A stretch of 33,105 bases of DNA. Origin: an uncultured Clostridia bacterium (GTDB taxonomy: Bacteria; Bacillota; Clostridia; Oscillospirales; Oscillospiraceae). Below, piece after piece: positions 1-13,414 of the stretch. The position numbers were made by a program, and so were the translations under genes. Below the pieces are notes generated by a model. It saw only the letters and a program-made list of their open reading frames with translations. It was not told where the DNA came from and searched no databases. The stretch is taken from the NCBI GenBank assembly GCA_945486035.1, contig CALYTB010000011.1, forward strand, positions 1 to 33,105, read 5' to 3'. Every line of letters starts with the position of its first letter. Position 1 is the stretch's first letter.

Positions 1-73
1 ATTGCCACGACCAGTGTGCGCACTGGTCTCGCAATGACAGGAAACCTGGAGACAGCCCGACAAACACCAATTT
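1..73. repeat. Partial copy of an intergenic palindromic repeat (right half: ...GCAATGACAG ... AAACACCAATTT)
   Basis: GCAATGACAG at 31-40 followed by AAACACCAATTT at 62-73, the same order as in the complete element at 2552-2749; the preceding CCAGTGTGCGCACTGG resembles CCAGCGTGCGCGCTGG at about 2690-2707. Confidence 0.7.
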
Positions 74-172
74 ATCGGTTCGCTTCGCCAAAGGGACATG
101 CACACTTTTTTCACGGCAAAAAAGCAAAGAACGCAAATTTTTCATTGAACCATCATAAATCGAGGTTTGTCT

Positions 173-1267
173 ATGGAAATCAACGCGCAAAGAAGGGGCA
201 TTGAGGAAAAACTCTCCAAATTGGTGGAGGCGTTTTGCCCGATTCTCTATGAGGACGATGCCGTTTTCCTGGAAAATATGAAGGACCGGAACCTGGCGGG
301 GGATGACATCCGCCGCTACCAGCATTGGGAGTGGACGCAGGGCGTGGGGCTGTACGGCTTGTGGAAGCTCTTTTCCAAAACCGGCGACCAAAAATATCTG
401 GAGATCCTCCGAAAATACTTTGACAATCAGCTTGCCATCGGCTTCCCCGCCCTGAACGTGAACACCATGGCTCCCTTCCTGACAATGTCCTATTTCGGAG
501 AATATCTGGGCTCGGAGCGGTATCTGGCTCCCTGCCGGGAGAGCGCAAAATGGATTATGGAGCATTTCCCCAGAACCGAGGAGGGCGGCTTCCAGCACAT
601 CACCTCCGACACCCGGAACGATCAGGAGCTTTGGGACGATACGCTGTTCATGACAGTGCTGTTCCTTGCCAATATGGGCAGGATTGAGGGAAAGCCGGAA
701 TACCTGGAGGAAGCCCTGCATCAATTTTTTCTCCACGCGAAATATCTTGCTGACAAAAAGACCGGCCTGTGGTATCATGGATGGAGCTTCCTTGGCCGCC
801 ACAATTTTGCCGGCGCGTTCTGGGGACGGGGCAACTGCTGGATCACCATTGCCATCCCGGAGTTTCTACAGATGGCTCCCTGCGCTCCGGCCGACGCAGA
901 GGCCCTCACCGGGATTCTGCTGCGGCAGGTGGAGAGCCTGGTCGCCTACCAGAATCCCAACGGGATGTGGCACACGCTGATCGACGATCCCGGCTCCTAT
1001 GTGGAAGCCAGCGCCACCTGCGGCATCGCCTACGGCATCCTGCGCTCCGTCCACACCGGTCTCATCGACAAGCGTTTTGAAGCTGCCGCATGGAAGGCGC
1101 TGGAGCCCATCCTGGGCTATATCGGGGAGGACGGTGTGGTTCAGCAGGTATCCTACGGCACCCCCATGGGCAGGGACAGCAAGGATTTCTACAAGAGCAT
1201 TGCGCTCAAGCCCATGCCCTATGGTCAGGCGCTGGCAATGCTGTTTCTCATTGAGTGCCTGTATTGA
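173..1267 (+). CDS. Glycoside hydrolase family 105/88-like protein (unsaturated rhamnogalacturonyl/glucuronyl hydrolase)
   Basis: ORF 167-1267; motifs QHWEWTQGVGLYGLWKL, DTLFMTVLFLANMGR, FWGRGNCWITIAIPEFL typical of YteR/YesR-like proteins. ATG at 173 preceded by CGAGG. Confidence 0.85.
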   Translation: MEINAQRRGIEEKLSKLVEAFCPILYEDDAVFLENMKDRNLAGDDIRRYQHWEWTQGVGLYGLWKLFSKTGDQKYLEILRKYFDNQLAIGFPALNVNTMAPFLTMSYFGEYLGSERYLAPCRESAKWIMEHFPRTEEGGFQHITSDTRNDQELWDDTLFMTVLFLANMGRIEGKPEYLEEALHQFFLHAKYLADKKTGLWYHGWSFLGRHNFAGAFWGRGNCWITIAIPEFLQMAPCAPADAEALTGILLRQVESLVAYQNPNGMWHTLIDDPGSYVEASATCGIAYGILRSVHTGLIDKRFEAAAWKALEPILGYIGEDGVVQQVSYGTPMGRDSKDFYKSIALKPMPYGQALAMLFLIECLY

Positions 1268-1299
1268 CCTTCGGGTCGGCACAACGCGAGGGGAATACT

Positions 1300-2516
1300 A
1301 TGAACATCGGCAGACAATGGAATGACCGCCTGCGGCTCTGGGCGGAGCAGTTTCCCAAGCACTATTACAAGGCCCATGCCCCGCTGAGCCTATCGTACTT
1401 TACCACCATGGAGCAGCTGCCCTATGGGGAGGCGGTGAAGCGGGCGTTCGTGCCCGCCCCCACCGGCATGAAGTGGGGCAGGAAGTGGGAATACGGCTGG
1501 TTCCGTACCCGGATCGTCATTCCCCAGGCGCTGGAAGGCCAGCGCCTGGTCTTTACGCTGGCCCCGGCGGAGGAAATGCTGGTCTGGATTAACGGCGCGG
1601 AGGCCGGCTCCATTGACCGCCGCCACAGGATGATAACTCTCACCCGCTCCGCCAGGACGGGTGAGGTCTATGAGATAATCGCGGAATGCTATGCCGGTCA
1701 CGGTGTCCGGAACGAGGGCGCAGGGCCGGTGGCCTGGGGGGAGGAACCCGTCCCGGAGCCTCCGGAACAGCAGCTTACCATCGGGACTTCCAGCTTCGGT
1801 GTCTGGAATGAACCCCTTTTCCAGGCTGCCATGGACTATCTCACCCTGTACAGCCTGGCACAGAAGCTGCCGGAGAAGAGCCTGCGGGCAATGAAGGTTC
1901 TGGAAGGTCTGAAAAAATTTACTTACATCGCGGATTTCGAGCTTCCCGAGCCGGAGCTGACCCGGAGCGTTCTGCTGGCCGACGAAGTGCTCAAGCCCCT
2001 GCTGGCCTGCAAAAACGGCTCCACCGCCCCGGAATTCACCGTATTCGGCCAGTCCCATCTGGATCTGGCCTGGCTCTGGCCCGTGGAGGAAACCATCCGC
2101 AAAGCGGCCAGAACCTATTCCAATCAGCTCGCGCTTATGGAGGAATACGGGGACTATCACTTCCTCCTGTGCGAGCCACCGATTCTGTGGTTCGCGAAGC
2201 CATGGAGCTGAACGAGCCGCCGATTCTGGGAGGGGATGCCCCGGTGGGAATGGAGCCCATTTTCCTGTCACAGAACAAAAATGTCATTGTTGACACCACC
2301 AAACCGGCGGATCGGGCGGAAAACGCGCTGCTGGTTCGGGTCTATGAATGCATGGGCGCAGGGACTGCCGCTTCCTTCACCGCGGCGAAGCCCATTGTCA
2401 GAATCGAGGAAACCGATATGCTGGAGGAGCAGCCCAGACCCCTCGACCGGGACGCGCTCCGCCATGTGGAATTCGGAGCCTTTGAGATCAAAACCTTCCT
2501 GTTGTATCTGAAATAA
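1300..2516 (+). pseudogene. Alpha-mannosidase (GH38) remnant with a large internal deletion and out-of-frame junction
   Basis: N-terminal part 1300-about 2175 carries FTVFGQSHLDLAWLWPVEETIRKAARTYSNQLALMEEYGDYHFL. C-terminal part about 2175-2516 carries DSVVREAMELNEPP...ALLVRVYECMGAGTAASFT...HVEFGAFEIKTFLL in another frame. The central domain is absent. Confidence 0.85.
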
Positions 2517-2551
2517 GTCATGCGCGCAGCGGCATAACGCGCTTTCCCGGT

Positions 2552-2749
2552 AAATTGGTGTTTGTCGGGCCCAAAAAACGCTGTCATTGCGAGGAGCGCA
2601 GCGACGTGGCAATCCCCCGGATCTTCCGGGAAGTTCGTAAAACAGGGGTTCTGTCTACATTTGCGGTCTAAAAAGTTGGGGGATTTCCACACCAGCGTGC
2701 GCGCTGGTTCGCAATGACAGTTCTTTTTTAGTGCGCTAAACACCAATTT
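2552..2749. repeat. Composite palindromic intergenic element
   Basis: Outer inverted repeat AAATTGGTGTTT (2552-2563) / AAACACCAATTT (2738-2749); inner inverted repeat CTGTCATTGCGA (2581-2592) / TCGCAATGACAG (2709-2720). Confidence 0.8.
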
Positions 2750-2872
2750 GTCGTACTGCTGAGTTAACCCGATAAGCACAATTGTTAATTGTCAATTGTC
2801 AATTCTAAACACCAACTTGTCAGGCAGTCGGGAAAGCCGATGGGTACGCAGTATCATGAGGGCGGTGAGAGA

Positions 2873-7469
<4,597 letters not shown>

Positions 7470-7477
<8 letters not shown>

Positions 7478-7502
7478 ACGGAGGAACTGCGCAGACACTA
7501 TC
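7470..7502 (+). repeat. Left arm of a 33-bp inverted repeat inside the kduI remnant
   Basis: GCTACGACACGGAGGAACTGCGCAGACACTATC; its reverse complement with one mismatch occurs at 7652-7684. Confidence 0.92.
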
Positions 7503-7651
7503 ACATTTCCAATCTGTTTGAAAAGGACTCCATCAATCTGACCTATTCCCACCAGGACCGGATCATAGCCGGCGGCATCATGCCCGTGGAGGAGGCCCTG
7601 GTTCTGGAGAGCTGCAAGGAGCTGGCTGCTCCCTATTTCCTGGCCCGGCGG

Positions 7652-7684
7652 GATAGTGTCTGCGCAGCTCCTCCGTGTCGTAGC
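7652..7684 (-). repeat. Right arm of the 33-bp inverted repeat inside the kduI remnant
   Basis: GATAGTGTCTGCGCAGCTCCTCCGTGTCGTAGC = reverse complement of 7470-7502 with one mismatch. Confidence 0.92.
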
Positions 7685-7847
7685 ACAACGAGGAGGCCGT
7701 CATCTCCCCCAGCTGGTCCATCCATTCCGGCGTGGGCACCGCGAGCTACACCTTCATCTGGGGCATGTGCGGCGAAAACCAGGCCTTTGACGACATGGAC
7801 GGCATCCCCACCGCTGAGCTTCGCTGATATGCGGGGAGGAGCCGAAA

Positions 7848-8639
7848 ATGAATCTGTTTGACTTAAGCGGCAGGGTCGCCCTGATTACCGGCGGCGCCCA
7901 TTCCATCGGCTTTGCCCTGGGCGTGGGTCTTGCCCAGGCGGGCGCCACCGTCTGCTTCAACTGCTCCAGCGAGGCCAGCCGGGAGCGGGGACTCAAAGCC
8001 TATGCCGAAGCCGGTATCCAGGTGCATGGCTACGTTGCCGACGTGACCGATGAGCAAGCCGTAAAGGCCATGCTTGCGCGGATCGAGGCGGAGGTGGGCG
8101 TTGTGGATATTCTGGTGAACAACGCCGGTGTCATCAAGCGCATTCCCATGACCGATATGAGCGTGGAGGACTTCGCCAAGGTCATCGACGTGGATCTGAT
8201 CGCGCCCTTTATCTGCTCCAAGGCTGTGATCCCCGGCATGATTGCCAAGGGCCACGGCAAGATCATCAACATCTGCTCCATGATGAGCGAGCTGGGGTGG
8301 GAAACGGTATCCGCCTATGCCGCCGCCAAGGGCGGTCTGAAAATGCTGACCCGGAACATCTGCTCCGAATTCGGCGGCGCCAACATCCAGTGCAACGGCA
8401 TCGGGCCGGGCTATATTGCAACGCCTCAGACCGCCCCCCTGCGGGAGCGGCAGAGCGACGGCAGCCGCCATCCCTTCGACCAGTTCATCATCGCCAAAAC
8501 CCCCGCCGGCCGCTGGGGTACCACGGACGATCTGGTGGGCCCCGCCGTCTTCCTGGCCTCCGATGCCTCCAACTTTGTCAACGGCCATGTGCTGTATGTG
8601 GACGGCGGCATCCTGGCCTACATCGGCAAGCAGCCCTGA
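7848..8639 (+). CDS. SDR family oxidoreductase, gluconate 5-dehydrogenase/KduD-like
   Basis: TGGAHSIGFALG cofactor motif, NNAGVIKR, YAAAKGG active site, TAPLRERQSDGSRHPFDQFIIAKTPAGRWG, YVDGGILAYIG; ATG 7848 with GAGGAG upstream. Confidence 0.9.
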   Translation: MNLFDLSGRVALITGGAHSIGFALGVGLAQAGATVCFNCSSEASRERGLKAYAEAGIQVHGYVADVTDEQAVKAMLARIEAEVGVVDILVNNAGVIKRIPMTDMSVEDFAKVIDVDLIAPFICSKAVIPGMIAKGHGKIINICSMMSELGWETVSAYAAAKGGLKMLTRNICSEFGGANIQCNGIGPGYIATPQTAPLRERQSDGSRHPFDQFIIAKTPAGRWGTTDDLVGPAVFLASDASNFVNGHVLYVDGGILAYIGKQP

Positions 8640-8672
8640 GCAGAACGGAAGCGGATTCAGGAGGAACGTGCC

Positions 8673-9509
8673 ATGAAATTATTCCAGTATTATGATGCCG
8701 CAAATCAGATCCGGGTGGGTGCCCTTCATAGGGATGCCTGTTTCGCCCTGCCCGGGGAGGTCACCATGATGCAGCTTCTTGGAAAAAGCAGCGGGGAATT
8801 GGAAGCTCTGCTGCCCGGCTGCACTCCCTTGTGCCCATCCGGGCTTCCGTTTGCCCCTGTGGTCACCGGCTCCGAGAAGATCCTCTGCATCGGACTGAAC
8901 TACGATGAGCATATCCATGAAACCGGCCTGGGAAAACAGGACAGGCCCGGGTTCCCGCCGGTATTCTGCAAGTTCGGCAACTCCCTGCTGGGGCATGGGC
9001 AGGAGCTGCGGCTTCCCCGGAAGGCGAAGCAGTTTGACTATGAGGCGGAGCTGGTCATTGTCATGGGGGATACCTGCAAGGCGGTGACCCCGGAGGAGGC
9101 TCCCCGGTACATTGCCGGCTACACCGCAGGCAACGACTTCAGCGCACGGGATATGCAGTTTGCCTCCAGCCAGTGGACGCTGGGCAAGGCCTGCGACGGC
9201 TTCGCCCCCATCGGTCCCTTCTTCGTGCCCCGGGATCAGCTCCAGGCGGACAGGCTGGACATTTCCTGCAGGGTGAACGGGGTATATGTGCAGAGGTCGA
9301 ACACCCGCAGAATGATCTTCTCCTGCGCGGAGATCGTCAGCTATCTTTCCGATTTCATCTGCCTGAAAAAGGGCGATCTGATCTTCACCGACACCCCCTC
9401 CGGCGTGATCCTGGGCAAGGAAGAAGCAGCCCGGAGCTGGCTGAAGGCCGGAGACCTGGTCGCCGTGGAAATCGAGGGCATCGGCACATTGGAAAACAAG
9501 CTGGTCTGA
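8673..9509 (+). CDS. Fumarylacetoacetate hydrolase (FAH) family protein
   Basis: ILCIGLNYDEHIHETG, FDYEAELVIVMG, GYTAGNDFSARDMQ, FTDTPSGVILGKEE, EIEGIGTLENKLV; GGAGGAACGTGCC upstream of ATG. Confidence 0.92.
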   Translation: MKLFQYYDAANQIRVGALHRDACFALPGEVTMMQLLGKSSGELEALLPGCTPLCPSGLPFAPVVTGSEKILCIGLNYDEHIHETGLGKQDRPGFPPVFCKFGNSLLGHGQELRLPRKAKQFDYEAELVIVMGDTCKAVTPEEAPRYIAGYTAGNDFSARDMQFASSQWTLGKACDGFAPIGPFFVPRDQLQADRLDISCRVNGVYVQRSNTRRMIFSCAEIVSYLSDFICLKKGDLIFTDTPSGVILGKEEAARSWLKAGDLVAVEIEGIGTLENKLV

Positions 9510-9735
9510 ACCCCTAAGCCTCCCCGCACTTTTTCGGACAGCCCCGGAGCTTTTCGCTGTGGATTGCTTTCTTCAAACGATCTTTGCGGTTTTTGCCTCA
9601 ATGAAAAACATCGCGCGATCCATTTCCTTGCCCGCATTCCTCCGGGGCGCAGGAAGCGGGAATCCCTATTGACCGAAAGATTCCGCTGCCAGACAAATTG
9701 GCGTTTGTAGTTTTGAAACGCATTATGTTCCTACC

Positions 9736-9845
9736 GTAGGGGCGGCTATTATGCCGCCCGAAAACGTTCAAGTTTTTGAGCGTTTCCGATAAAACGTAGC
9801 GCTATTGTTGATGGCACCTGGTGGGCGGCTGATAGCCGCCCCTAC
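9736..9845. repeat. 110-bp repeat with palindromic ends, copy A
   Basis: GTAGGGGCGGCTATTATGCCGCCCG...TTCCGATAAAACGTAGCGCTAT...GGGCGGCTGATAGCCGCCCCTAC; shares ends and interior with 15616-15722. Confidence 0.88.
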
Positions 9846-10170
9846 TCGTCCCGGATGAGCTTTTCCAGCACCACCAGGATCTCCCCGTTGATTTCTCCCG
9901 CCTGCGCATCCTTTCCATGATGGCAAGTGCCTGGCAAAAGGTGAACGCCACCCGGTATGATCACGTTATGGAGCGGAAGCCTCGCTGGCGTGGAATAAAA
10001 GACACGGAGGTTCAGGCTGCAATCTGTGATCTATCTTCTTTGGGCTGGATGCAGCCGCACCAAGACACTGGCTTACTGGATGACGACAGTTTCTTCTAAA
10101 CACGCCATCGCTCTTCCCTTGAGGCAGCGGCGAATAACCTTGCATGAGCAATACCATCAAACAGCCTATA

Positions 10171-10204
10171 CCCCGCACGGCTCAAGATACGGTGCGGGGT
10201 TTTC
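10171..10204 (+). terminator. Rho-independent terminator-like hairpin
   Basis: CCCCGCAC...GTGCGGGG stem followed by TTTT. Confidence 0.5.
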
Positions 10205-10295
10205 CATATCTGACGCAGATTGTTTTTCATGGGATACACAGAAATCGACCCGATTTTTTAAACAGTCTACTATTTCACCAGGTTCTTCCATATTT

Positions 10296-10463
10296 TTAAG
10301 GCAACACCGCATAATGGGGCAAGGAGATTCGGCCAGTGTTTTGACCCGAGCGAAAGTATGGAAAATGCGGGAATACTGGATGTATTTCCCATTTTTCATA
10401 CTGCACGATTGGGGCAAAAGATCCGCCGAAGTCCGCTACTCCCATTGTGCGGTGTTGCCTTAA
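10296..10463. repeat. 168-bp near-perfect palindromic MITE-like element
   Basis: Terminal inverted repeats TTAAGGCAACACCGCA / TGCGGTGTTGCCTTAA, with inverted similarity running through to the centre (AGTATGGAAAATGCGGGAATAC / GTATTTCCCATTTTTCATACT). Confidence 0.85.
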
Positions 10464-10576
10464 GAAATGTGTCCCATACGATCTGCGGAATTCGACAGAA
10501 ACAACCGTAATTCTGCCGGTCATTCGAAGAAGGTTACATACAAAGTATCCCTCCGAATTTGACTTCGGAAGCAAAC

Positions 10577-10613
10577 GACACCCCCTCTGGCGATTTGCCA
10601 AAGAGGGGGTGTC
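10577..10613. terminator. Strong stem-loop, possible terminator or repeat
   Basis: GACACCCCCTCT ggcgatttgccaa AGAGGGGGTGTC, 12-bp perfect stem; no clear T-tract. Confidence 0.4.
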
Positions 10614-10743
10614 ATTCCAATCAGACCTTTCCCTGAAAGTGTCTTGGAAATGGTTTACAAAAGGAGATTTCGCCATCAAAATATGAGATTAATGAATTGA
10701 TTCTCTTATTTCGAGGGATAAAACAATGCGCAATAGAAGCAGC

Positions 10744-11706
10744 CTACTTTCCTATGAAAACCTTTAATTTCGTTCCTGTAAACAGCATGGATAAACAGTA
10801 TAGAGCAGCCATACTCAGCAGAAGAATACTGACATGCGATACCAATATGGGTAACGAGACATAGCGAAACAGCTTAAACAACACTTTGATTACGATCTGG
10901 TTCAGGCAAACATATACGATCGAATTTCTACCTATACTTGTTAACCATTTCATCTTACCGGTTTTACATATGAGCTTAGAAATTGAGATACCCAAATAAA
11001 CGGATAGTATTGCATTCAACCAAAAAAGCGGAAGCAACGCATATTTTCCGGTACGCATATTAACGTATCCGTTAACAAATATCAATCCCGTAGTTGCAGC
11101 TCCGACAATCAATACCTGCCACCAATTCATATTGAGGAGTTTCTCGAGCTTCCCCTCATATTTTCTTGTGATTTCACCAAACCAGTACAGTCCCAGTCCA
11201 ACGAAGGAAGCGCTTAAGGCCCATGGAAGTGGATACGGTAGAATCTGATCAGCAAAGCTCCCAACGAAAACAAGTGGAATGATTAACCATTTCGCGTTCC
11301 ATCTATCCAGCAGGAAATACAGCATTTCTGTAAAAAACAGAGCAGTTAAGAACCATAACGCACCAGCTATTGGCAGACCATCCGTGTTGACGGTAAGCAG
11401 ATGGATCAGCGGCGCAACAGAAAAGCCATCCCAAACCAACGATGCCAGGTAACAACCAATACCGAACGACATATACGGGATCAATAAGGACCTCGCCTTC
11501 TTCCCGATATACGCACCAATGCCGCATTCCCGTTTTCTGAAAAAGAACCCAGAGATGAAAAAGAACATCGGCATATGAAATGCGTGAATAAAACAATCGA
11601 ATTCATCACCAAATCCGATGTGCCCCATTACCATCGCAATTATTCCGAGTCCTCTAAACACATCAATATCGTCTAATCGCTGCATTCCTGTAGCATTAGC
11701 CTCCAT
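10744..11706 (-). CDS. Acyltransferase family 3 membrane protein (OafA-like / COG3594-like O-acetylase)
   Basis: RLDDIDVFRGLGIIAMVMGHIGF...FIHAFHMPMFFFISGFFFRKRE, multiple TM segments; upstream AAGGAG. Confidence 0.85.
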   Translation of the reverse strand: MEANATGMQRLDDIDVFRGLGIIAMVMGHIGFGDEFDCFIHAFHMPMFFFISGFFFRKRECGIGAYIGKKARSLLIPYMSFGIGCYLASLVWDGFSVAPLIHLLTVNTDGLPIAGALWFLTALFFTEMLYFLLDRWNAKWLIIPLVFVGSFADQILPYPLPWALSASFVGLGLYWFGEITRKYEGKLEKLLNMNWWQVLIVGAATTGLIFVNGYVNMRTGKYALLPLFWLNAILSVYLGISISKLICKTGKMKWLTSIGRNSIVYVCLNQIVIKVLFKLFRYVSLPILVSHVSILLLSMAALYCLSMLFTGTKLKVFIGK

Positions 11707-11762
11707 CCTGTTCTCCTTGTCAATAAAATTTTTATGTACATAGAACCACCTGTATTTCTGCT

Positions 11763-11768
11763 ATTATA
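11763..11768 (-). promoter_or_regulatory. Candidate extended -10 (TGaTATAAT) upstream of the acyltransferase gene
   Basis: Minus strand reads ATGTGATATAATAGCAG; no convincing -35. Confidence 0.35.
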
Positions 11769-11953
11769 TCACATAATTCGAAGAGATTCCAGTGGCATGT
11801 ATGCACATTCACAGATGCAGAAACCAATCACCTGCTTCACACCCAGAGTGGCACAATCTTTCTGGTTTAAATTGCCTTTTATAATTCAGATATCCCGATA
11901 CGCTTTGTCATGGTTTCCTGCTGCTCAGAAACCATTTTTTTCTGTTTATAAAA

Positions 11954-11991
11954 TTTCTGACAGGTCTATGATACCATAAACCTGTCAGAAA
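11954..11991 (-). terminator. Hairpin downstream of manC, candidate terminator
   Basis: TTTCTGACAGGT ... ACCTGTCAGAAA perfect 12-bp stem, followed on the minus strand by TTTTAT. Confidence 0.5.
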
Positions 11992-12043
11992 TCACAGTAA
12001 CGGTGAGATTCCGGATGTGTGGTTATTGGGCGTTTCCAATCAA

Positions 12044-13363
12044 TCAGTGTCCCAGCGGGAACTTCTGTTTGTCCTCCACGCTGATTTCCTGTCCCAGCTG
12101 AATCTCGATCATCTTCAGTTCCGTCAGGGCAATCACTGTGTGACGCTGGCCTGCCTTCATGGGGATCACATCCCCGGGGCCCACGTTGCGCTCCATGCCC
12201 TCTACAATGGTTCTTCCGGTGCCGGAAATCACCGTCCAGGTTTCGTCCCGGTGCCGGTGGCTGTGGTAATTCATGGAGTGGCCGGGATTCAGGGTCACCT
12301 TGATGGTCAGCGACTCCTTCTCCACATCCAGTACCCGGAAGCTGCCCCAGCTTTTCTCCGCAAACATAACCTGCTGCTCAAATTTGTCCACATAGGGCTT
12401 GATATAGGAGCTCTGACCCTTGTCCGAAACCAGGATACCCTCAGGACTGGCGGAGATCACCACATCCCGCAGTCCCATGGCCAGGATGGGCACATCCATC
12501 TCGTTGACGATGTGTACATTGGAGCACACATCATTCAGCACACCCTTGCCTACCACGGTTTCCTCCATGGCTTCCGTCAGGGTGTTCCAGGTGCCCAGAT
12601 CCTTCCACTGTCCGGCAAAGCGCTGAACCTGGATTCTGGGCTCCTTCTCCACCACGGCATAGTCAAAGGAAATCCTGGTCAGGGTGTCGTACTTGGCATA
12701 CAGGTCCCGGTAATCCGCAAAGTCGATCATCTCGTGAGCCTTGTCCAGCATATAGCCCAGCTTGTAGGCAAACACGCCGCCGTTCCACAAGGCGCCCTGG
12801 GCGATGTAGCGCCTGGCGGTTTCCGTGTCCGGCTTCTCCTTGAATGTCTTCACCGGCGAGGTGGGTTCGGCGCTTTCGGGGATGATGTAGCCGTATTTTT
12901 CGGAAGGATAGGTGGGCTCGATGCCCATGAGCACCAGATTAGCCTCCCCCTTCTGTGCCTGAAGGGTCAATCCCTTCATCGCCTCAAAATAGTCATCCTC
13001 CACGTAGGGGTCCACCGGGCAGACCACCACGGCCTCCTCCCGTCCAACTCCCACCACATCGGAAAGATAGGCTGTAGCCAGGGCAATGGCCGGGAAGGTG
13101 TCTCTGCGGCAGGGCTCCACAGAGATTCCCACATTATCCCCCAACTGGTTGTGGATGGCGGAGGCCTGGGTTTTGGAGGTGGCGATGGTGACATTGGCCT
13201 CCGGGTCCGCCTTTCGGATCTGCCGGTATACCCGCTGGACCATGGACTCGTAGCCGCCGTCTTCGGTTTTGAAAATCTTGATAAACTGCTTGGAGCGGAT
13301 GTCGTTGCTGAGGGGCCACAGGCGCTTTCCTGAGCCGCCGGATAACAGGACGATGTTCATCAT
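12044..13363 (-). CDS. manC: Mannose-1-phosphate guanylyltransferase / mannose-6-phosphate isomerase
   Basis: MMNIVLLSGGSGKRLWPLSNDIRSKQFIKIF; cupin C-terminus NYHSHRHRDETWTVISGTGRTIVEG; GGAGAAAGAC before ATG. Confidence 0.93.
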   Translation of the reverse strand: MMNIVLLSGGSGKRLWPLSNDIRSKQFIKIFKTEDGGYESMVQRVYRQIRKADPEANVTIATSKTQASAIHNQLGDNVGISVEPCRRDTFPAIALATAYLSDVVGVGREEAVVVCPVDPYVEDDYFEAMKGLTLQAQKGEANLVLMGIEPTYPSEKYGYIIPESAEPTSPVKTFKEKPDTETARRYIAQGALWNGGVFAYKLGYMLDKAHEMIDFADYRDLYAKYDTLTRISFDYAVVEKEPRIQVQRFAGQWKDLGTWNTLTEAMEETVVGKGVLNDVCSNVHIVNEMDVPILAMGLRDVVISASPEGILVSDKGQSSYIKPYVDKFEQQVMFAEKSWGSFRVLDVEKESLTIKVTLNPGHSMNYHSHRHRDETWTVISGTGRTIVEGMERNVGPGDVIPMKAGQRHTVIALTELKMIEIQLGQEISVEDKQKFPLGH

Positions 13364-13414
13364 GTCTTTCTCCAATCTGCGCCGCTGTGCTGTCACAACG
13401 CTCTGTTGCGGGTT

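Noticed and set aside
2581-2720. Possible CRISPR-like or tRNA-like structure from repeated palindromes
   Set aside because: No regularly spaced direct repeats or spacers, and no cloverleaf; best explained as a palindromic intergenic element.
2789-2872. Extended N-terminus of the ROK kinase ORF
   Set aside because: These codons fall in intergenic repeat sequence (AATTGTCAATTGTC, AAACACCAACTT); the start at 2873 has a better RBS and matches the ROK N-terminus.
9917-10463. Short ORFs (60 aa, 145 aa, 70 aa) between the FAH gene and the acyltransferase
   Set aside because: Overlap repeats and hairpins, no convincing RBS or recognisable family; possibly remnants of a degraded gene but not supportable.
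12017-13333. 438-aa plus-strand ORF
   Set aside because: Antisense shadow of manC; composition biased to H/G/V.
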